Below are positions 45,724 to 54,450 of a stretch of 64,000 bases of DNA, piece after piece; positions within the stretch are counted from its first letter, which is position 1; every line of letters begins with the position of its first letter. A model generated the notes under the pieces. The model ran no database searches, had not been told where the DNA came from, and saw only the letters and a list, made by a program, of their open reading frames with translations. Position numbers and translations under genes: made by a program. The stretch comes from Firmicutes bacterium UBA5010 (GTDB lineage: Bacteria; Bacillota; Clostridia; Tissierellales; Sedimentibacteraceae), in the NCBI GenBank assembly GCA_002396645.1, contig DGYI01000037.1, positions 55,280 to 119,279 on the forward strand, written 5' to 3'.

Positions 45724-45755
45724 ATGCCCATTTCTCCAAATATATGGTGATGGAG

Positions 45756-45795
45756 AAGCCTGGAATAACAAATTAATGTTGTTCTGGGCTTTTTC
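45756..45795 (+). terminator. Second terminator-like hairpin in the leader
   Basis: AAGCCTGGAATAACA pairs with TGTTGTTCTGGGCTT, with wobbles, followed by TTTTC. Two terminators before a gene suggest attenuation or a separate short transcript. Confidence 0.6.
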
Positions 45796-45859
45796 TTTAC
45801 CCAAAAACAGGGGGAAACATGGAACAGCCAAAGTCTAGCTTACATACAAAATGCCGTTC

Positions 45860-45912
45860 TCCTCCTTTTTCTGATGATTACATTCATTTTTAAAAAATCA
45901 GAAAACGGAGGA
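45860..45912 (+). promoter_or_regulatory. Hairpin burying the sigma-factor ribosome-binding site
   Basis: The 16-base arm at 45860-45875 (starting TCCTCCTTTTT) pairs with 45897-45912 (ending CGGAGGA), with one mismatch and a 21-base loop. The right arm is the ribosome-binding site of the gene starting at 45919, so translation should be shut unless the hairpin opens. Confidence 0.7.
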
Positions 45913-45918
45913 ATTAGA

Positions 45919-46392
45919 ATGGGTTTTAATTATAGTAGAGAAAAGTTGATATTTGATAGAGAATGGGAAAAGTTACGTGGACAATACAAAAAAGCAGGAA
46001 TGAATGATGAAGCAATACAGGAGCTATATGATTTTGATTGGAGCTGGTTTCGTATGAGAAGAAACTACGAAAATCGTGTACAAGCTATGCCGGAAGAAGA
46101 GATAGATGAGCAGAATGCTGAAACACGCTCCAATCTGTTTCAAAGGTTTACATCACTATACACAAGTTTTGATGTAATGGAGCTTTCAGGAAGATACGCT
46201 TGGATAGATACTATTTCTGATGATGCACTTTCAAGAAAACTAAGAGATTTAAGTGATTATGAATTAGAGCTTTTAACTTTATTGGCTTTAGAAGGTTATA
46301 CTCAGCGTGAAATTGCAAGAAAAATGCACTGTTCACAAAATGCTATATCCAAAAGATTAATCAAAATAAAAAGAATTTTAAAAGAAAAATAA
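45919..46392 (+). CDS. Sigma-70-like factor of the element
   Basis: GGAGGA at 45907-45912 selects ATG 45919; product 157 residues. The C-terminal LRDLSDYELELLTLLALEGYTQREIARKMHCSQNAISKRLIKIKRIL is a typical sigma region 4 helix-turn-helix. Region 2 is not clear, although FDWSWFRMRRNYE could be a remnant. It may drive the recombinase genes or act as a DNA-binding activator. It lies between the array and the structured noncoding block. Confidence 0.78.
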   Translation: MGFNYSREKLIFDREWEKLRGQYKKAGMNDEAIQELYDFDWSWFRMRRNYENRVQAMPEEEIDEQNAETRSNLFQRFTSLYTSFDVMELSGRYAWIDTISDDALSRKLRDLSDYELELLTLLALEGYTQREIARKMHCSQNAISKRLIKIKRILKEK

Positions 46393-46415
46393 AATATTTT
46401 TCAAAAATGGTTGTC

Positions 46416-46458
46416 AAAAAGGTCTTCTCGTTGCCTACACATTGAGGGGATCTTTTTT
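46416..46458 (+). terminator. Terminator after the sigma-factor gene
   Basis: AAAAAGGTCTTCTC and GAGGGGATCTTTTTT pair, with wobbles, around a 14-base loop, ending in a T-run. Confidence 0.7.
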
Positions 46459-46483
46459 ATTCCCTGTCTTGTACTTTGAAAAC

Positions 46484-46968
46484 TAAATATCCGGTTACAT
46501 AAATACGTTAGTTGATGAGCCAGAAATGGAGAAGCGACATTGGAGGATGCGCCAAGACCACCTGTAAGAGCAGATGTTTTAATTTCTGTTTTTATCAAAG
46601 TCGGCAAAATAAGGTGCAAAGCGATACCCATCCGTTCCAAGAAACAATCCATGGTAGATTGTTCGCAACAACCTCATCAGCCTATAATGATACTTCTGCC
46701 CAGCCACAGACATCGCAATGGGGGCAGCCAGCGGAGATCCCGGTGGAGGTGAGAGTCCTATGATGCAATAACTGTTAAAAGCAGTTAAAACCAATTGCAG
46801 TTTATGTAATCGCCCTATAAGTCTTGCTTGCAAGACTTTGTGTGTTGGGGATAGTAGTGTCTAAGTACAACACAAATTCTTAATATTAGAAGCAATGGGG
46901 ATCGCTTGAAATAGACGAGAGTCTATTTATAAGTTTTTTATTTAAAATGGCGGTCCCTATTTTTGTGA
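46484..46968 (+). ncRNA. Candidate long structured RNA before the recombinases
   Basis: About 480 bases have no convincing gene but many helices: GTCTTGC/GCAAGAC near 46825, AACTG/CAGTT near 46765, AAATAGAC-GAGA-GTCTATTT (46909-46928, GNRA loop) nested in a GGGGATCGC/GGCGGTCCC pair. A purine-rich stretch GGTGGAGGTGAGAG lies at about 46742. The GC content is higher than that of flanking genes. I recall similar noncoding blocks at this place in Tn1549-type elements, but cannot check. Function unknown. Confidence 0.5.
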
Positions 46969-47032
46969 TATTAAGCAGATGAAAAATACTTACATAAACA
47001 ATAATAAAATTTATATGAATGGAGGAATGGTG

Positions 47033-47194
47033 ATGACCAAAGAGCAAACAGCGAAAGAAGTAGAATATAAAATGGCTTTAAAACTGCTAAAGATCTTACT
47101 TTGTAGAGGAATTATAACGGATGAAGAATATGCAGAAATTGATGAATTAAACCGTCAGACCTTTTCTCCAGAACTTTCAAAAGTATATGTGTAA
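47033..47194 (+). CDS. Small SHOCT-like protein
   Basis: ATG 47033 is about seven bases after TGGAGGA; earlier ATGs are too close to, or in front of, the site. The 53-residue product KMALKLLKILLCRGIITDEEYAEIDEL resembles a SHOCT helical domain. It is a regular neighbour of serine recombinases in such elements and may be an excision accessory factor. Confidence 0.65.
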   Translation: MTKEQTAKEVEYKMALKLLKILLCRGIITDEEYAEIDELNRQTFSPELSKVYV

Positions 47195-47274
47195 TAACAC
47201 TAGCTATATTTTAATTCTTGTGATAATGTGTGTTGCTAACAGGAACTAAAGTTCTAAAAGAAAGGAGGAAGACT

Positions 47275-48867
47275 ATGGCAAAGAAAGTAAGGAAAATAGA
47301 GCCTGTAATGCAAAAGGTTATCTTAGAATTACAACCTAAAAAACGAGTTTGTGCTTACTGCAGAGTAAGTACTGATTCAAGAGAACAACAGAATTCCTTT
47401 TCTGCACAAGTAGAATATTACAAGACTTTTATCGGAAAAAAGGATGACTGGGAATACACAGGAATTTATGCTGATGAAGCCAAAAGTGGAACACAAGTAA
47501 AAAGACGTGATGAATTTTTGCGAATGATGAAAGACTGTGAAGACGGCAAAATTGATATGATTATTACAAAATCCGTTACAAGGTTTGCTAGAAATACAGT
47601 AGACAGTATTGAGGCTATCAGAAAGCTAAAAGCACTTGGTATCGGGGTATATTTTGAGAAAGAACATATTAATACCCTATCAGAAAAAAGTGAGCAGATG
47701 ATTACCATACTAAGCTCCCTTGCACAAGGAGAGGCAGAAAGCATCTCCACTAATAACAAATGGGCAGTTAAAAAGAGATTTCAAGATGGAACATTTAAGC
47801 TTAGTGATCCTGCTTATGGATATACCAAGGATGAAGATGGAAATCTCATAATAAAAGAAGATGAAGCAAAGATTGTTCGTAGGATTTTTCATGAATATCT
47901 AAATGGAAAAGGCTCATATGTAATAGCAAGGTATTTAAATGACGATAATGTCCCAACCATACGCTCAGCAGAAGAATGGCAGGACAGTGTAGTAAAAGAA
48001 ATCTTACAAAATTCCATCTACGAGGGAGACTTATTATTACAAAAGACATATACAACTGAGGTACTTCCCTTTGAAAGAAAATCAAATAAAGGGGAACTGC
48101 CTCAGTATTTTATTGAAAACAATCACGAACCCATTATTACAAGAAAAGAAGGGCAGATGGTCAGAGAAATTTATGAATATCGAAGAAATCAAATGGGAGT
48201 AGATGATAGTGGAAAATACCAAAACAGATATGAATTTAGCAGCAAAATCATCTGCAAGGAATGTGGTAGCACCTTTAGGAGACAAAAGATTTATATCGGT
48301 AAACCATATGAAAAAATTCAGTGGTGCTGTGTCCAGCATATAAGGGATATAAGTAAATGCAGTATGAAAGCGGTAAGGGAAGATATTATAAAAGAAACCT
48401 TCCTAACTATGTGGAATAAGCTGGTAAGCAATCATACAAATATCCTTTATCCCCTACTTGAATCATTAAAGAATTTAAGAACAGATCATGAGCAGGAAGA
48501 GAAAATTAAAAAACTAAATAGTAGAATTATGGAATTAACAGAGCAGAGTCATATCCTTAGTAGAGTCGTATCGAAAGGGTATATTGACTCTGCTATTTTT
48601 ATAGAAAGACAAAATGCTCTGACTGTAGAACTTGAAGCCATTAAGAAAATGAGGAATCAATGCCTTGAAGATAACGGTTATGAAAAAGAAATCATAGGAA
48701 CAGTAAGACTGCTAGAAATCATAAGGTATAATCCAGAGATTATAGAAGAGTATGACGAAAACCTATTTCTCAATACGGTGGAAAATATCATTATCGGAGA
48801 AAATCATGAGATTACCTTCAAGCTAATAAACAACCTAGAACTGACAGTATTATGGAAAGTGAGGTGA
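47275..48867 (+). CDS. Large serine recombinase 1
   Basis: AAAGGAGG selects ATG 47275; 530 residues. The resolvase domain has CAYCRVSTDSREQQ with S32 as the likely nucleophile and MIITKSVTRFARNTVDSI. The recombinase domain follows, with SDPAYGYTKDEDG, then a zinc ribbon (CKECGSTFRR ... CC) and a coiled coil. Large serine recombinases integrate and excise at att sites. It is the first of three in tandem at the end of the element. Confidence 0.93.
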   Translation: MAKKVRKIEPVMQKVILELQPKKRVCAYCRVSTDSREQQNSFSAQVEYYKTFIGKKDDWEYTGIYADEAKSGTQVKRRDEFLRMMKDCEDGKIDMIITKSVTRFARNTVDSIEAIRKLKALGIGVYFEKEHINTLSEKSEQMITILSSLAQGEAESISTNNKWAVKKRFQDGTFKLSDPAYGYTKDEDGNLIIKEDEAKIVRRIFHEYLNGKGSYVIARYLNDDNVPTIRSAEEWQDSVVKEILQNSIYEGDLLLQKTYTTEVLPFERKSNKGELPQYFIENNHEPIITRKEGQMVREIYEYRRNQMGVDDSGKYQNRYEFSSKIICKECGSTFRRQKIYIGKPYEKIQWCCVQHIRDISKCSMKAVREDIIKETFLTMWNKLVSNHTNILYPLLESLKNLRTDHEQEEKIKKLNSRIMELTEQSHILSRVVSKGYIDSAIFIERQNALTVELEAIKKMRNQCLEDNGYEKEIIGTVRLLEIIRYNPEIIEEYDENLFLNTVENIIIGENHEITFKLINNLELTVLWKVR

Positions 48868-48872
48868 GGTAG

Positions 48873-49793
48873 ATGATGCAAAGACATATGCCTATGGGCT
48901 ATAAGATAGCAGATGGTAAAATAATATTCGATGAAGAAAAGGTAGCAGTGATTAAAAAGATATTTGAAGATTACCATAAAGGATTATCTCTACATGCCAT
49001 AGCAAAAGAACTGACGAATGCAGGACTTTTAAATGCCAATAACAAACCTAATTGGAATCATGGCTCCGTAGGAAAGATACTTCAAAATATTAAGTACGTA
49101 GGGGATGACTTTTATCCTCAGATGATAGATAAGGAAATCTTTGAATCTGTACAGAAAAGAAGAAAGAAAAAGGAAGAGGAACTAGGAAGAATCCAACAAT
49201 CAAATAGTATGAAAAATCAAAGTTTATTTAGTAGTAAATTAATATGTGGAGAATGTGGTGATGTTTATCGCAAATATATTGAACATGCTGGCAGACCATC
49301 TGAGAAGAGCAACTGGAAGTGTAAGGGGTACATCTACCAAAATAGAGTACACTGCAGAAACTTATTTTTAACTGAAAAAGATATAGAAACTGCATTTATC
49401 TCTGCAACCAATAAAATCTTATCAAGAAAGTGGATGCTAGATAAAGGTAAGAAAAAAGAACCACCAAGGATTACCTTAGAAATTAGAAAGTTGGAAGAAC
49501 GAATAAAAGAGCTAGAGGAAGAAGAACGTTTCTCATCTAAGGAACTATCAGAGCTAATCTTTAAAAGGGCAAAGGCTTATTATAGCATCACTAAAATAGA
49601 TGATTATGATTATAACACTGAAAAAATAAAACAATCGCTGGCTGAGAAAGAACAGCTAACAGAGTTTGATGAAGATATATTTATAGCCATAATAAAGCAG
49701 ATAGTTATTTATAAAAATGGAAGAATCCTAGTAGAATTTATCAATGGCATAACTATGGAGGAAGATCATGAGAAAATAAGAGAGGATGAATAA
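48873..49793 (+). CDS. Serine recombinase 2, without catalytic domain
   Basis: The 306-residue protein starts directly in the recombinase DNA-binding domain (MPMGYKIADGKIIFDEEKVAVIKKIF), followed by the zinc ribbon CGECGDVYRKYI and a coiled coil. The resolvase domain and its catalytic serine are absent. The gene has its own GAGGTAG site and no upstream remnant, since recombinase 1 ends 6 bases before, so it looks like a kept accessory subunit. It may help recombinase 1 or 3 choose or pair att sites. Confidence 0.88.
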   Translation: MMQRHMPMGYKIADGKIIFDEEKVAVIKKIFEDYHKGLSLHAIAKELTNAGLLNANNKPNWNHGSVGKILQNIKYVGDDFYPQMIDKEIFESVQKRRKKKEEELGRIQQSNSMKNQSLFSSKLICGECGDVYRKYIEHAGRPSEKSNWKCKGYIYQNRVHCRNLFLTEKDIETAFISATNKILSRKWMLDKGKKKEPPRITLEIRKLEERIKELEEEERFSSKELSELIFKRAKAYYSITKIDDYDYNTEKIKQSLAEKEQLTEFDEDIFIAIIKQIVIYKNGRILVEFINGITMEEDHEKIREDE

Positions 49794-49795
49794 CA

Positions 49796-51457
49796 ATGGC
49801 AGTAGCAGTAGCAAAAAAGAATGTAGCATTTATACCAGCACAGACCATATATGACAGGAATGTAAGGGTGGAATTAAAAACCCTTAGAGTAGCAGCTTAC
49901 TGTAGAGTTAGTACCACCTTAGAACAACAGGAAGGCAGTTATGAGGCTCAAATATCCTACTACACAGAGAAAATTAAAAGTAACCCAAATTGGAAGTGTG
50001 CTGGAATTTATGCAGATGATGGAAAGTCAGCCACTAATACAAAAAAGAGAGATGATTTTAATGCTATGATTGATGACTGTGTGGCTGGGAAAATAGACAT
50101 GGTCATAACAAAATCAGTCAGCAGATTTGCAAGAAATACAGTAGACTCGCTCCAGACCATAAGAAAACTCAAAGAAAAGAATATCGCTATATTTTTTGAA
50201 AAAGAGGGTGTAAATACCCTAGAAAGCACAGGAGAATTACTGATTACTATCTTAAGCAGTCAAGCACAGGAAGAAAGCAGAAACCTAAGTGAAAATACAA
50301 AATGGGGAATTGTAAGAAGATATGAAAATGGAATTATCTCAGTCAATCATAAGAAATTTATGGGATACACCAAAGATAAAGAAACTGGCGAACTGGTTAT
50401 AGTACCTGAACAAGCAGAGATAGTGAGAAAAATTTTTAGAATGTATTTAGAAGGAAGTAGTATAGGAGAGATTATAAAAGCTCTAAAGGCAGATAAAATA
50501 AAAACAGTTACAGGAAAGGAAACATGGCATCCTGGTGTAATAGAAAAAATGTTAGTCAATGAAAAATATATGGGAGATGCACTGATGCAGAAAACCTATA
50601 CCGTAGACTTCCTGACAAAGAAACGAGTGAAGAATAACGGAATTGTGCCTCAGTACTATATCGAAGACAATCATGAGGCTATTATACCAAAGGAATTATT
50701 TTATAAAGTACAGGAAGAAAAGTCTAGAAGAGCCAGCTTGAATAAAGCTGCAGTTACAAGAAAGGCAAATAAGTTAAAAAAGGAAAAAAGTAAATTCAGC
50801 TCCAAGTATGCACTAACAGAGATTTTAGTCTGTGCCGAATGTGGGCATCCATACCGCAGACAGACGTGGTCAAAGTATGGGCAGAAAAGTGCAGTATGGA
50901 GATGCGAGAATAGGCTAAAGAATGGTACAAAGGCATCTTGCAAGCACTCACCTACCTTAAAAGAAGAACCGCTACATAATGCCATTATGACAGCCATTAA
51001 TAATGTAGTAGAAAACAATGGAGATTTTATAGGAGCCTTCAGAGAAAATGTCATCAGAGTCATCGGAGGATACTCCACAAAAGATATCCCTACAGAATAT
51101 GATGAGCAGATCGAATCCCTGCAAAAGGAGATGCTAGCCTTAATCGAAGAAAACGCAAAACAAGGAGCTATAGCAGAAGATTTTGATAATGAGTACAAAA
51201 GGATATCAGAGCAGATAAACGAGCTTAAACAGGCGAAATTAAAGCTTGTAAGGGAGAAGAAACAGGCTGAGAACTATAAACAGAAACTAACAGAAATGGA
51301 CAGTACCCTAAAGACTGTAAGACCACAGGTAAGAGAGTTTGATGAAGACTTAGTCAGAAGATTAATAAAGACCATCAAAGTGAATAAGGGTGAGAGGTTA
51401 GAGATACAGTTTGAATCAGGAATAGTGATGGATCAGTTGGTAGATTACTATGATTAA
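49796..51457 (+). CDS. Large serine recombinase 3
   Basis: The 553-residue protein has RVAAYCRVSTTLEQQEGS with S39 as nucleophile, MVITKSVSRFARNTVDSL, the recombinase domain (KFMGYTKDKETGELV), a zinc ribbon (CAECGHPYRRQ) and a long coiled coil. It begins 2 bases after recombinase 2. Triple serine recombinases of this kind are known in streptococcal and clostridial elements. The element's end (att site) is expected just downstream. Confidence 0.93.
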   Translation: MAVAVAKKNVAFIPAQTIYDRNVRVELKTLRVAAYCRVSTTLEQQEGSYEAQISYYTEKIKSNPNWKCAGIYADDGKSATNTKKRDDFNAMIDDCVAGKIDMVITKSVSRFARNTVDSLQTIRKLKEKNIAIFFEKEGVNTLESTGELLITILSSQAQEESRNLSENTKWGIVRRYENGIISVNHKKFMGYTKDKETGELVIVPEQAEIVRKIFRMYLEGSSIGEIIKALKADKIKTVTGKETWHPGVIEKMLVNEKYMGDALMQKTYTVDFLTKKRVKNNGIVPQYYIEDNHEAIIPKELFYKVQEEKSRRASLNKAAVTRKANKLKKEKSKFSSKYALTEILVCAECGHPYRRQTWSKYGQKSAVWRCENRLKNGTKASCKHSPTLKEEPLHNAIMTAINNVVENNGDFIGAFRENVIRVIGGYSTKDIPTEYDEQIESLQKEMLALIEENAKQGAIAEDFDNEYKRISEQINELKQAKLKLVREKKQAENYKQKLTEMDSTLKTVRPQVREFDEDLVRRLIKTIKVNKGERLEIQFESGIVMDQLVDYYD

Positions 51458-51527
51458 AACTAACGGGAGCAGTAGCTAGGATACATAAAGGAGTTACTGC
51501 TCTTAGTATAACAAGAATCTGTTAAGA

Positions 51528-51558
51528 CTAAAATCCTCAGAAAAACTGAGGGTTTTAG
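51528..51558. terminator. Terminator after the recombinases
   Basis: CTAAAATCCTCAG (51528-51540) pairs with CTGAGGGTTTTAG (51546-51558) around AAAAA. A second hairpin, GAGCAGTA/TACTGCTC, is at 51467-51502. Both lie in the stretch where the element should end. Confidence 0.8.
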
Positions 51559-51625
51559 TGTTGGCAGATTACATTATATGTGAAAACATCATAGCTGAAT
51601 TGAGAACATTTAGCAGTAAAAACAC

Positions 51626-51690
51626 TTGACAGTAGATGTAAGCAGTGCTATATTAAAAATGTAACCAGTGTTACAAATAACCAGCGTTAT
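51626..51690 (+). promoter_or_regulatory. Promoter with tandem TetR-like palindromes
   Basis: TTGACA (51626-51631), a 17-base spacer and TATATT (51649-51654) precede TGTAAC-CAGT-GTTACA (51660-51675) and ATAAC-CAGC-GTTAT (51677-51690). A weaker AGCAGTGCT lies in the spacer. No regulator gene is next to it, so the repressor is elsewhere or lost. Confidence 0.75.
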
Positions 51691-51716
51691 ATATTATTAA
51701 TGAAGGAAGTGGCAAA

Positions 51717-52247
51717 TTGAACTGGAGAACTTTGATATATCAAATTCCAAGAGAACCACAAAAAAATAGAATGGCTGTATGGAGAAGATTAAAATCTGTT
51801 GGAGCAATAAATGTTTTGCAATCTATCTGGATATTGCCTGAAACTAAAGAGAGCAAAGAGGAGTTTAAGAAACTTGAAGAACAAATTAATAATAGTGGAG
51901 GCAAAAGTATTAGCTGTATTACTTTAATAGATGAGGAAGCGAAAAACAAAAAATTAATTGAGCAGTTTAATAAGGAAAGAGAAGAGGATTATAAAGAATT
52001 GTTTGAGAAATGTGATGATTTTGGAGCTGAAATTGAGCGGGAAACTAAAAGAGAGAATTTTACCTTTGCTGAGGTAGAAGAAAATGAACATGAGATAGAT
52101 AAACTTAATACATGGTTAAGGAAGATAGAAAAAAAGGATTATTTCGGATGTCCAATGAAAGATGAAATACTGAAGAGAATTGATGAATGTTCATCATTAT
52201 TAAATGAATTTAGTAATAAAGTTTTTGAAATAAATGAAAATCAATAG
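51717..52247 (+). CDS. ChrB N-terminal-domain-like protein
   Basis: TTG start after AAGGAAG. The 176-residue protein opens with WRTLIYQIPREPQKNRMAVWRRL and GAINVLQSIWILPETKE, a pattern of the chromate-resistance ChrB N-terminal domain. The C-terminal part is charged and coiled, without the ChrB catalytic region. It heads an operon with a YkvA protein and two ABC exporters, so it is more likely a regulator or sensor for them than a chromate factor. Confidence 0.72.
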   Translation: MNWRTLIYQIPREPQKNRMAVWRRLKSVGAINVLQSIWILPETKESKEEFKKLEEQINNSGGKSISCITLIDEEAKNKKLIEQFNKEREEDYKELFEKCDDFGAEIERETKRENFTFAEVEENEHEIDKLNTWLRKIEKKDYFGCPMKDEILKRIDECSSLLNEFSNKVFEINENQ

Positions 52248-52263
52248 ATTACGAGGGATTGTT

Positions 52264-52638
52264 GTGATAACAAAAATAAAACAATGGGCTAAAAAATTAA
52301 AATCTTATATAGCATTACTTTATCTTGCATATAAGCATGAACTGACTCCTTGGTATGCAAAGTTAACAGCTATGATAACTGTTGGATATGCTCTAAGTCC
52401 TATAGACATTATACCGGATTTTATACCTGTACTTGGATTTATCGATGATGTAATTGTGCTTCCTGCACTTATTTGGCTGTCATTAAGACTTATACCAAGT
52501 AGTGTAAAAGAACTTTGCAAAGAAGCTGCAGAAAGTGTTTTAGAGAAGGGTAAACCCAAAAATTACATAGCAGGCGGAATCATTATATTGATTTGGATAT
52601 TAATAATATATGCTGTATTAATGAGATTTATAAAGTGA
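52264..52638 (+). CDS. YkvA/DUF1232 membrane protein
   Basis: GTG 52264 lies behind GAGGGA; an ATG at 52234 lacks a site. The 124-residue protein contains YALSPIDIIPDFIPVLGFIDDVIVLPALIWL, diagnostic for DUF1232, and a C-terminal membrane helix (about 98-118). Function of the family is unclear. It is translationally close to the ChrB-like gene. Confidence 0.82.
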   Translation: MITKIKQWAKKLKSYIALLYLAYKHELTPWYAKLTAMITVGYALSPIDIIPDFIPVLGFIDDVIVLPALIWLSLRLIPSSVKELCKEAAESVLEKGKPKNYIAGGIIILIWILIIYAVLMRFIK

Positions 52639-52704
52639 TGATTAGTATAGGAAAATTTGCTATTGTACTTAATAAGGTCTTGCTTAGAGCAGGGAGGAGT
52701 TACT

Positions 52705-54450
52705 GTGTCAAAATTAAAGATTGAACCTATGAAACAGCCAGATAAAATTATAAACTATTGGAAAAAAGAAAAATTTGTTGTTGCATGTATTATAATATTC
52801 GGATTGTCTTGTAATAGTACAATCATTCTAGGTCCTATATATCAAGGAAAACTCATAGATTCTATTGCTGGTGGGGATAACTTATATTCTGTATTATTAC
52901 TTTCAGCTACCTATGTTGCTCTTATAGGAGCTATTCAAATTTTACGCTATTTTAAGCGCTTTTATATTAGACGTTTCGCAAACAGCACCAGTTCAACTAT
53001 GAGACTTATGATATACAACAATATAATGAATAAAAGTACTTCTGAGCTAGATAATGAAAATATGGGCAACCTCATGACAAGAGTTATTTCTGATGTTGAT
53101 TTATGTGTGGAAGGAATGCGAAAGTTTACTACTGAAGTATTTGATACTGGTGTTCTTATGATATCTTACCTGATAACAATGCTTGCTTACGACATAAAAA
53201 TAACTGCACTTTCTATTGTTTTTATTCCAATTGCTATGGTACTTGCTGAAAAATTAAAAAGTGTTATATATAAGTACTCAAGGGATTATCGGAAGAAAAG
53301 TAGTGAGGTTGCAGATATTACCTATAATACAATTGAAAATTCAGTGCTTTATCGTGTAACCGGCATGGAAACTAAAAATAGAGCAAGGTATAATGATGAA
53401 CTTTTAGATTTACAAAACAAGGCTGTGAAAGCTAATATATTAGAAAATTCTATGCAACCAATATATAACGTCATTGCAATGCTTGGAATAATTATGGTAA
53501 TTTATCTGGGAGGAACAAAAGTTATTAATGGCGGCTGGACTGTAGGAAATTTTTCTACTTACGTTGCAATATTTACTGCCATGGCAGTTAAAGCAAGTAA
53601 AGCAGCAAAGCTATTTAATTCTGTACAAAAATCACAGGTTTCCTGGAAGCGTATAAAGCCATATCTTACAGAATACAAAACAAAAGATAATTCTTCTAAT
53701 ATAAATAAGGGTGCTACTACATTGACCGTAGAAAATCTTAGTTTCTCATACGAAGATGGTAAGGAAAATATTATTGAAGATATTAGTTTTGAAGGCAACA
53801 CAGGACAAATTATAGGTATAACAGGTTCTATTGCTTCTGGTAAATCTACACTTGGACTATCCCTATTAGGCTTATACCCTTATATAGGAAGCATTAAAAT
53901 TGATGGCAAGGAGCTTAAGGATTACTCAGAATATGAGCGAAGCCAGATGATTTCTTATTTAGGTCATAAGCCGCAGTTGCTTTCTGATACTATATACAAC
54001 AATATAACTTTAGGTAGTAAAAAAGACATTACTTCTGTTTTAAAGGATGTCTGTTTTGATACTGATTTAGGAGTAATGCCCAATGGGAAGGATACTTTAG
54101 TTGGAAATAGCGGAATAAAATTAAGCGGTGGTCAGCAGGCGAGAATAGCTCTAGCAAGGGCACTTCTTAATAAAAATAGAATTATTATATTGGATGACCC
54201 TTTTTCAGCGGTTGACATGAAGACAGAAGAAAAAATTATTGAAAATATGAAAAGCAATTATAAAGACAGTCTGATAATTCTAGTTTCTCATCGCTTGGCT
54301 ATTTTTAATAGAATAAATAAGATTATACTCTTAAAGAGTGATAAAACAGCAGAATATGGTACACATAATGAACTTATGAATAAATCAGAACTTTATGCCA
54401 CAATATTTAATTTGCAATGTACAGAGGGGGGAGACAATGATGGGAAATAG
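52705..54450 (+). CDS. ABC exporter half-transporter 1
   Basis: GGGAGGAG selects GTG 52705; 581 residues. Six membrane helices (to about 310) are followed by an ATPase domain with GSIASGKST (Walker A), LSGGQQARIALARAL (signature) and IIILDDPFSAVD (Walker B with D in place of the catalytic E). The missing glutamate marks the degenerate site of a heterodimeric exporter. The partner gene overlaps it by 14 bases. Confidence 0.9.
   Translation: MSKLKIEPMKQPDKIINYWKKEKFVVACIIIFGLSCNSTIILGPIYQGKLIDSIAGGDNLYSVLLLSATYVALIGAIQILRYFKRFYIRRFANSTSSTMRLMIYNNIMNKSTSELDNENMGNLMTRVISDVDLCVEGMRKFTTEVFDTGVLMISYLITMLAYDIKITALSIVFIPIAMVLAEKLKSVIYKYSRDYRKKSSEVADITYNTIENSVLYRVTGMETKNRARYNDELLDLQNKAVKANILENSMQPIYNVIAMLGIIMVIYLGGTKVINGGWTVGNFSTYVAIFTAMAVKASKAAKLFNSVQKSQVSWKRIKPYLTEYKTKDNSSNINKGATTLTVENLSFSYEDGKENIIEDISFEGNTGQIIGITGSIASGKSTLGLSLLGLYPYIGSIKIDGKELKDYSEYERSQMISYLGHKPQLLSDTIYNNITLGSKKDITSVLKDVCFDTDLGVMPNGKDTLVGNSGIKLSGGQQARIALARALLNKNRIIILDDPFSAVDMKTEEKIIENMKSNYKDSLIILVSHRLAIFNRINKIILLKSDKTAEYGTHNELMNKSELYATIFNLQCTEGGDNDGK

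Noticed and set aside
46512..46833. Several short overlapping frames on both strands before the recombinases
   Set aside because: They overlap one another, lack ribosome-binding sites and fall in a block with strong RNA pairing.
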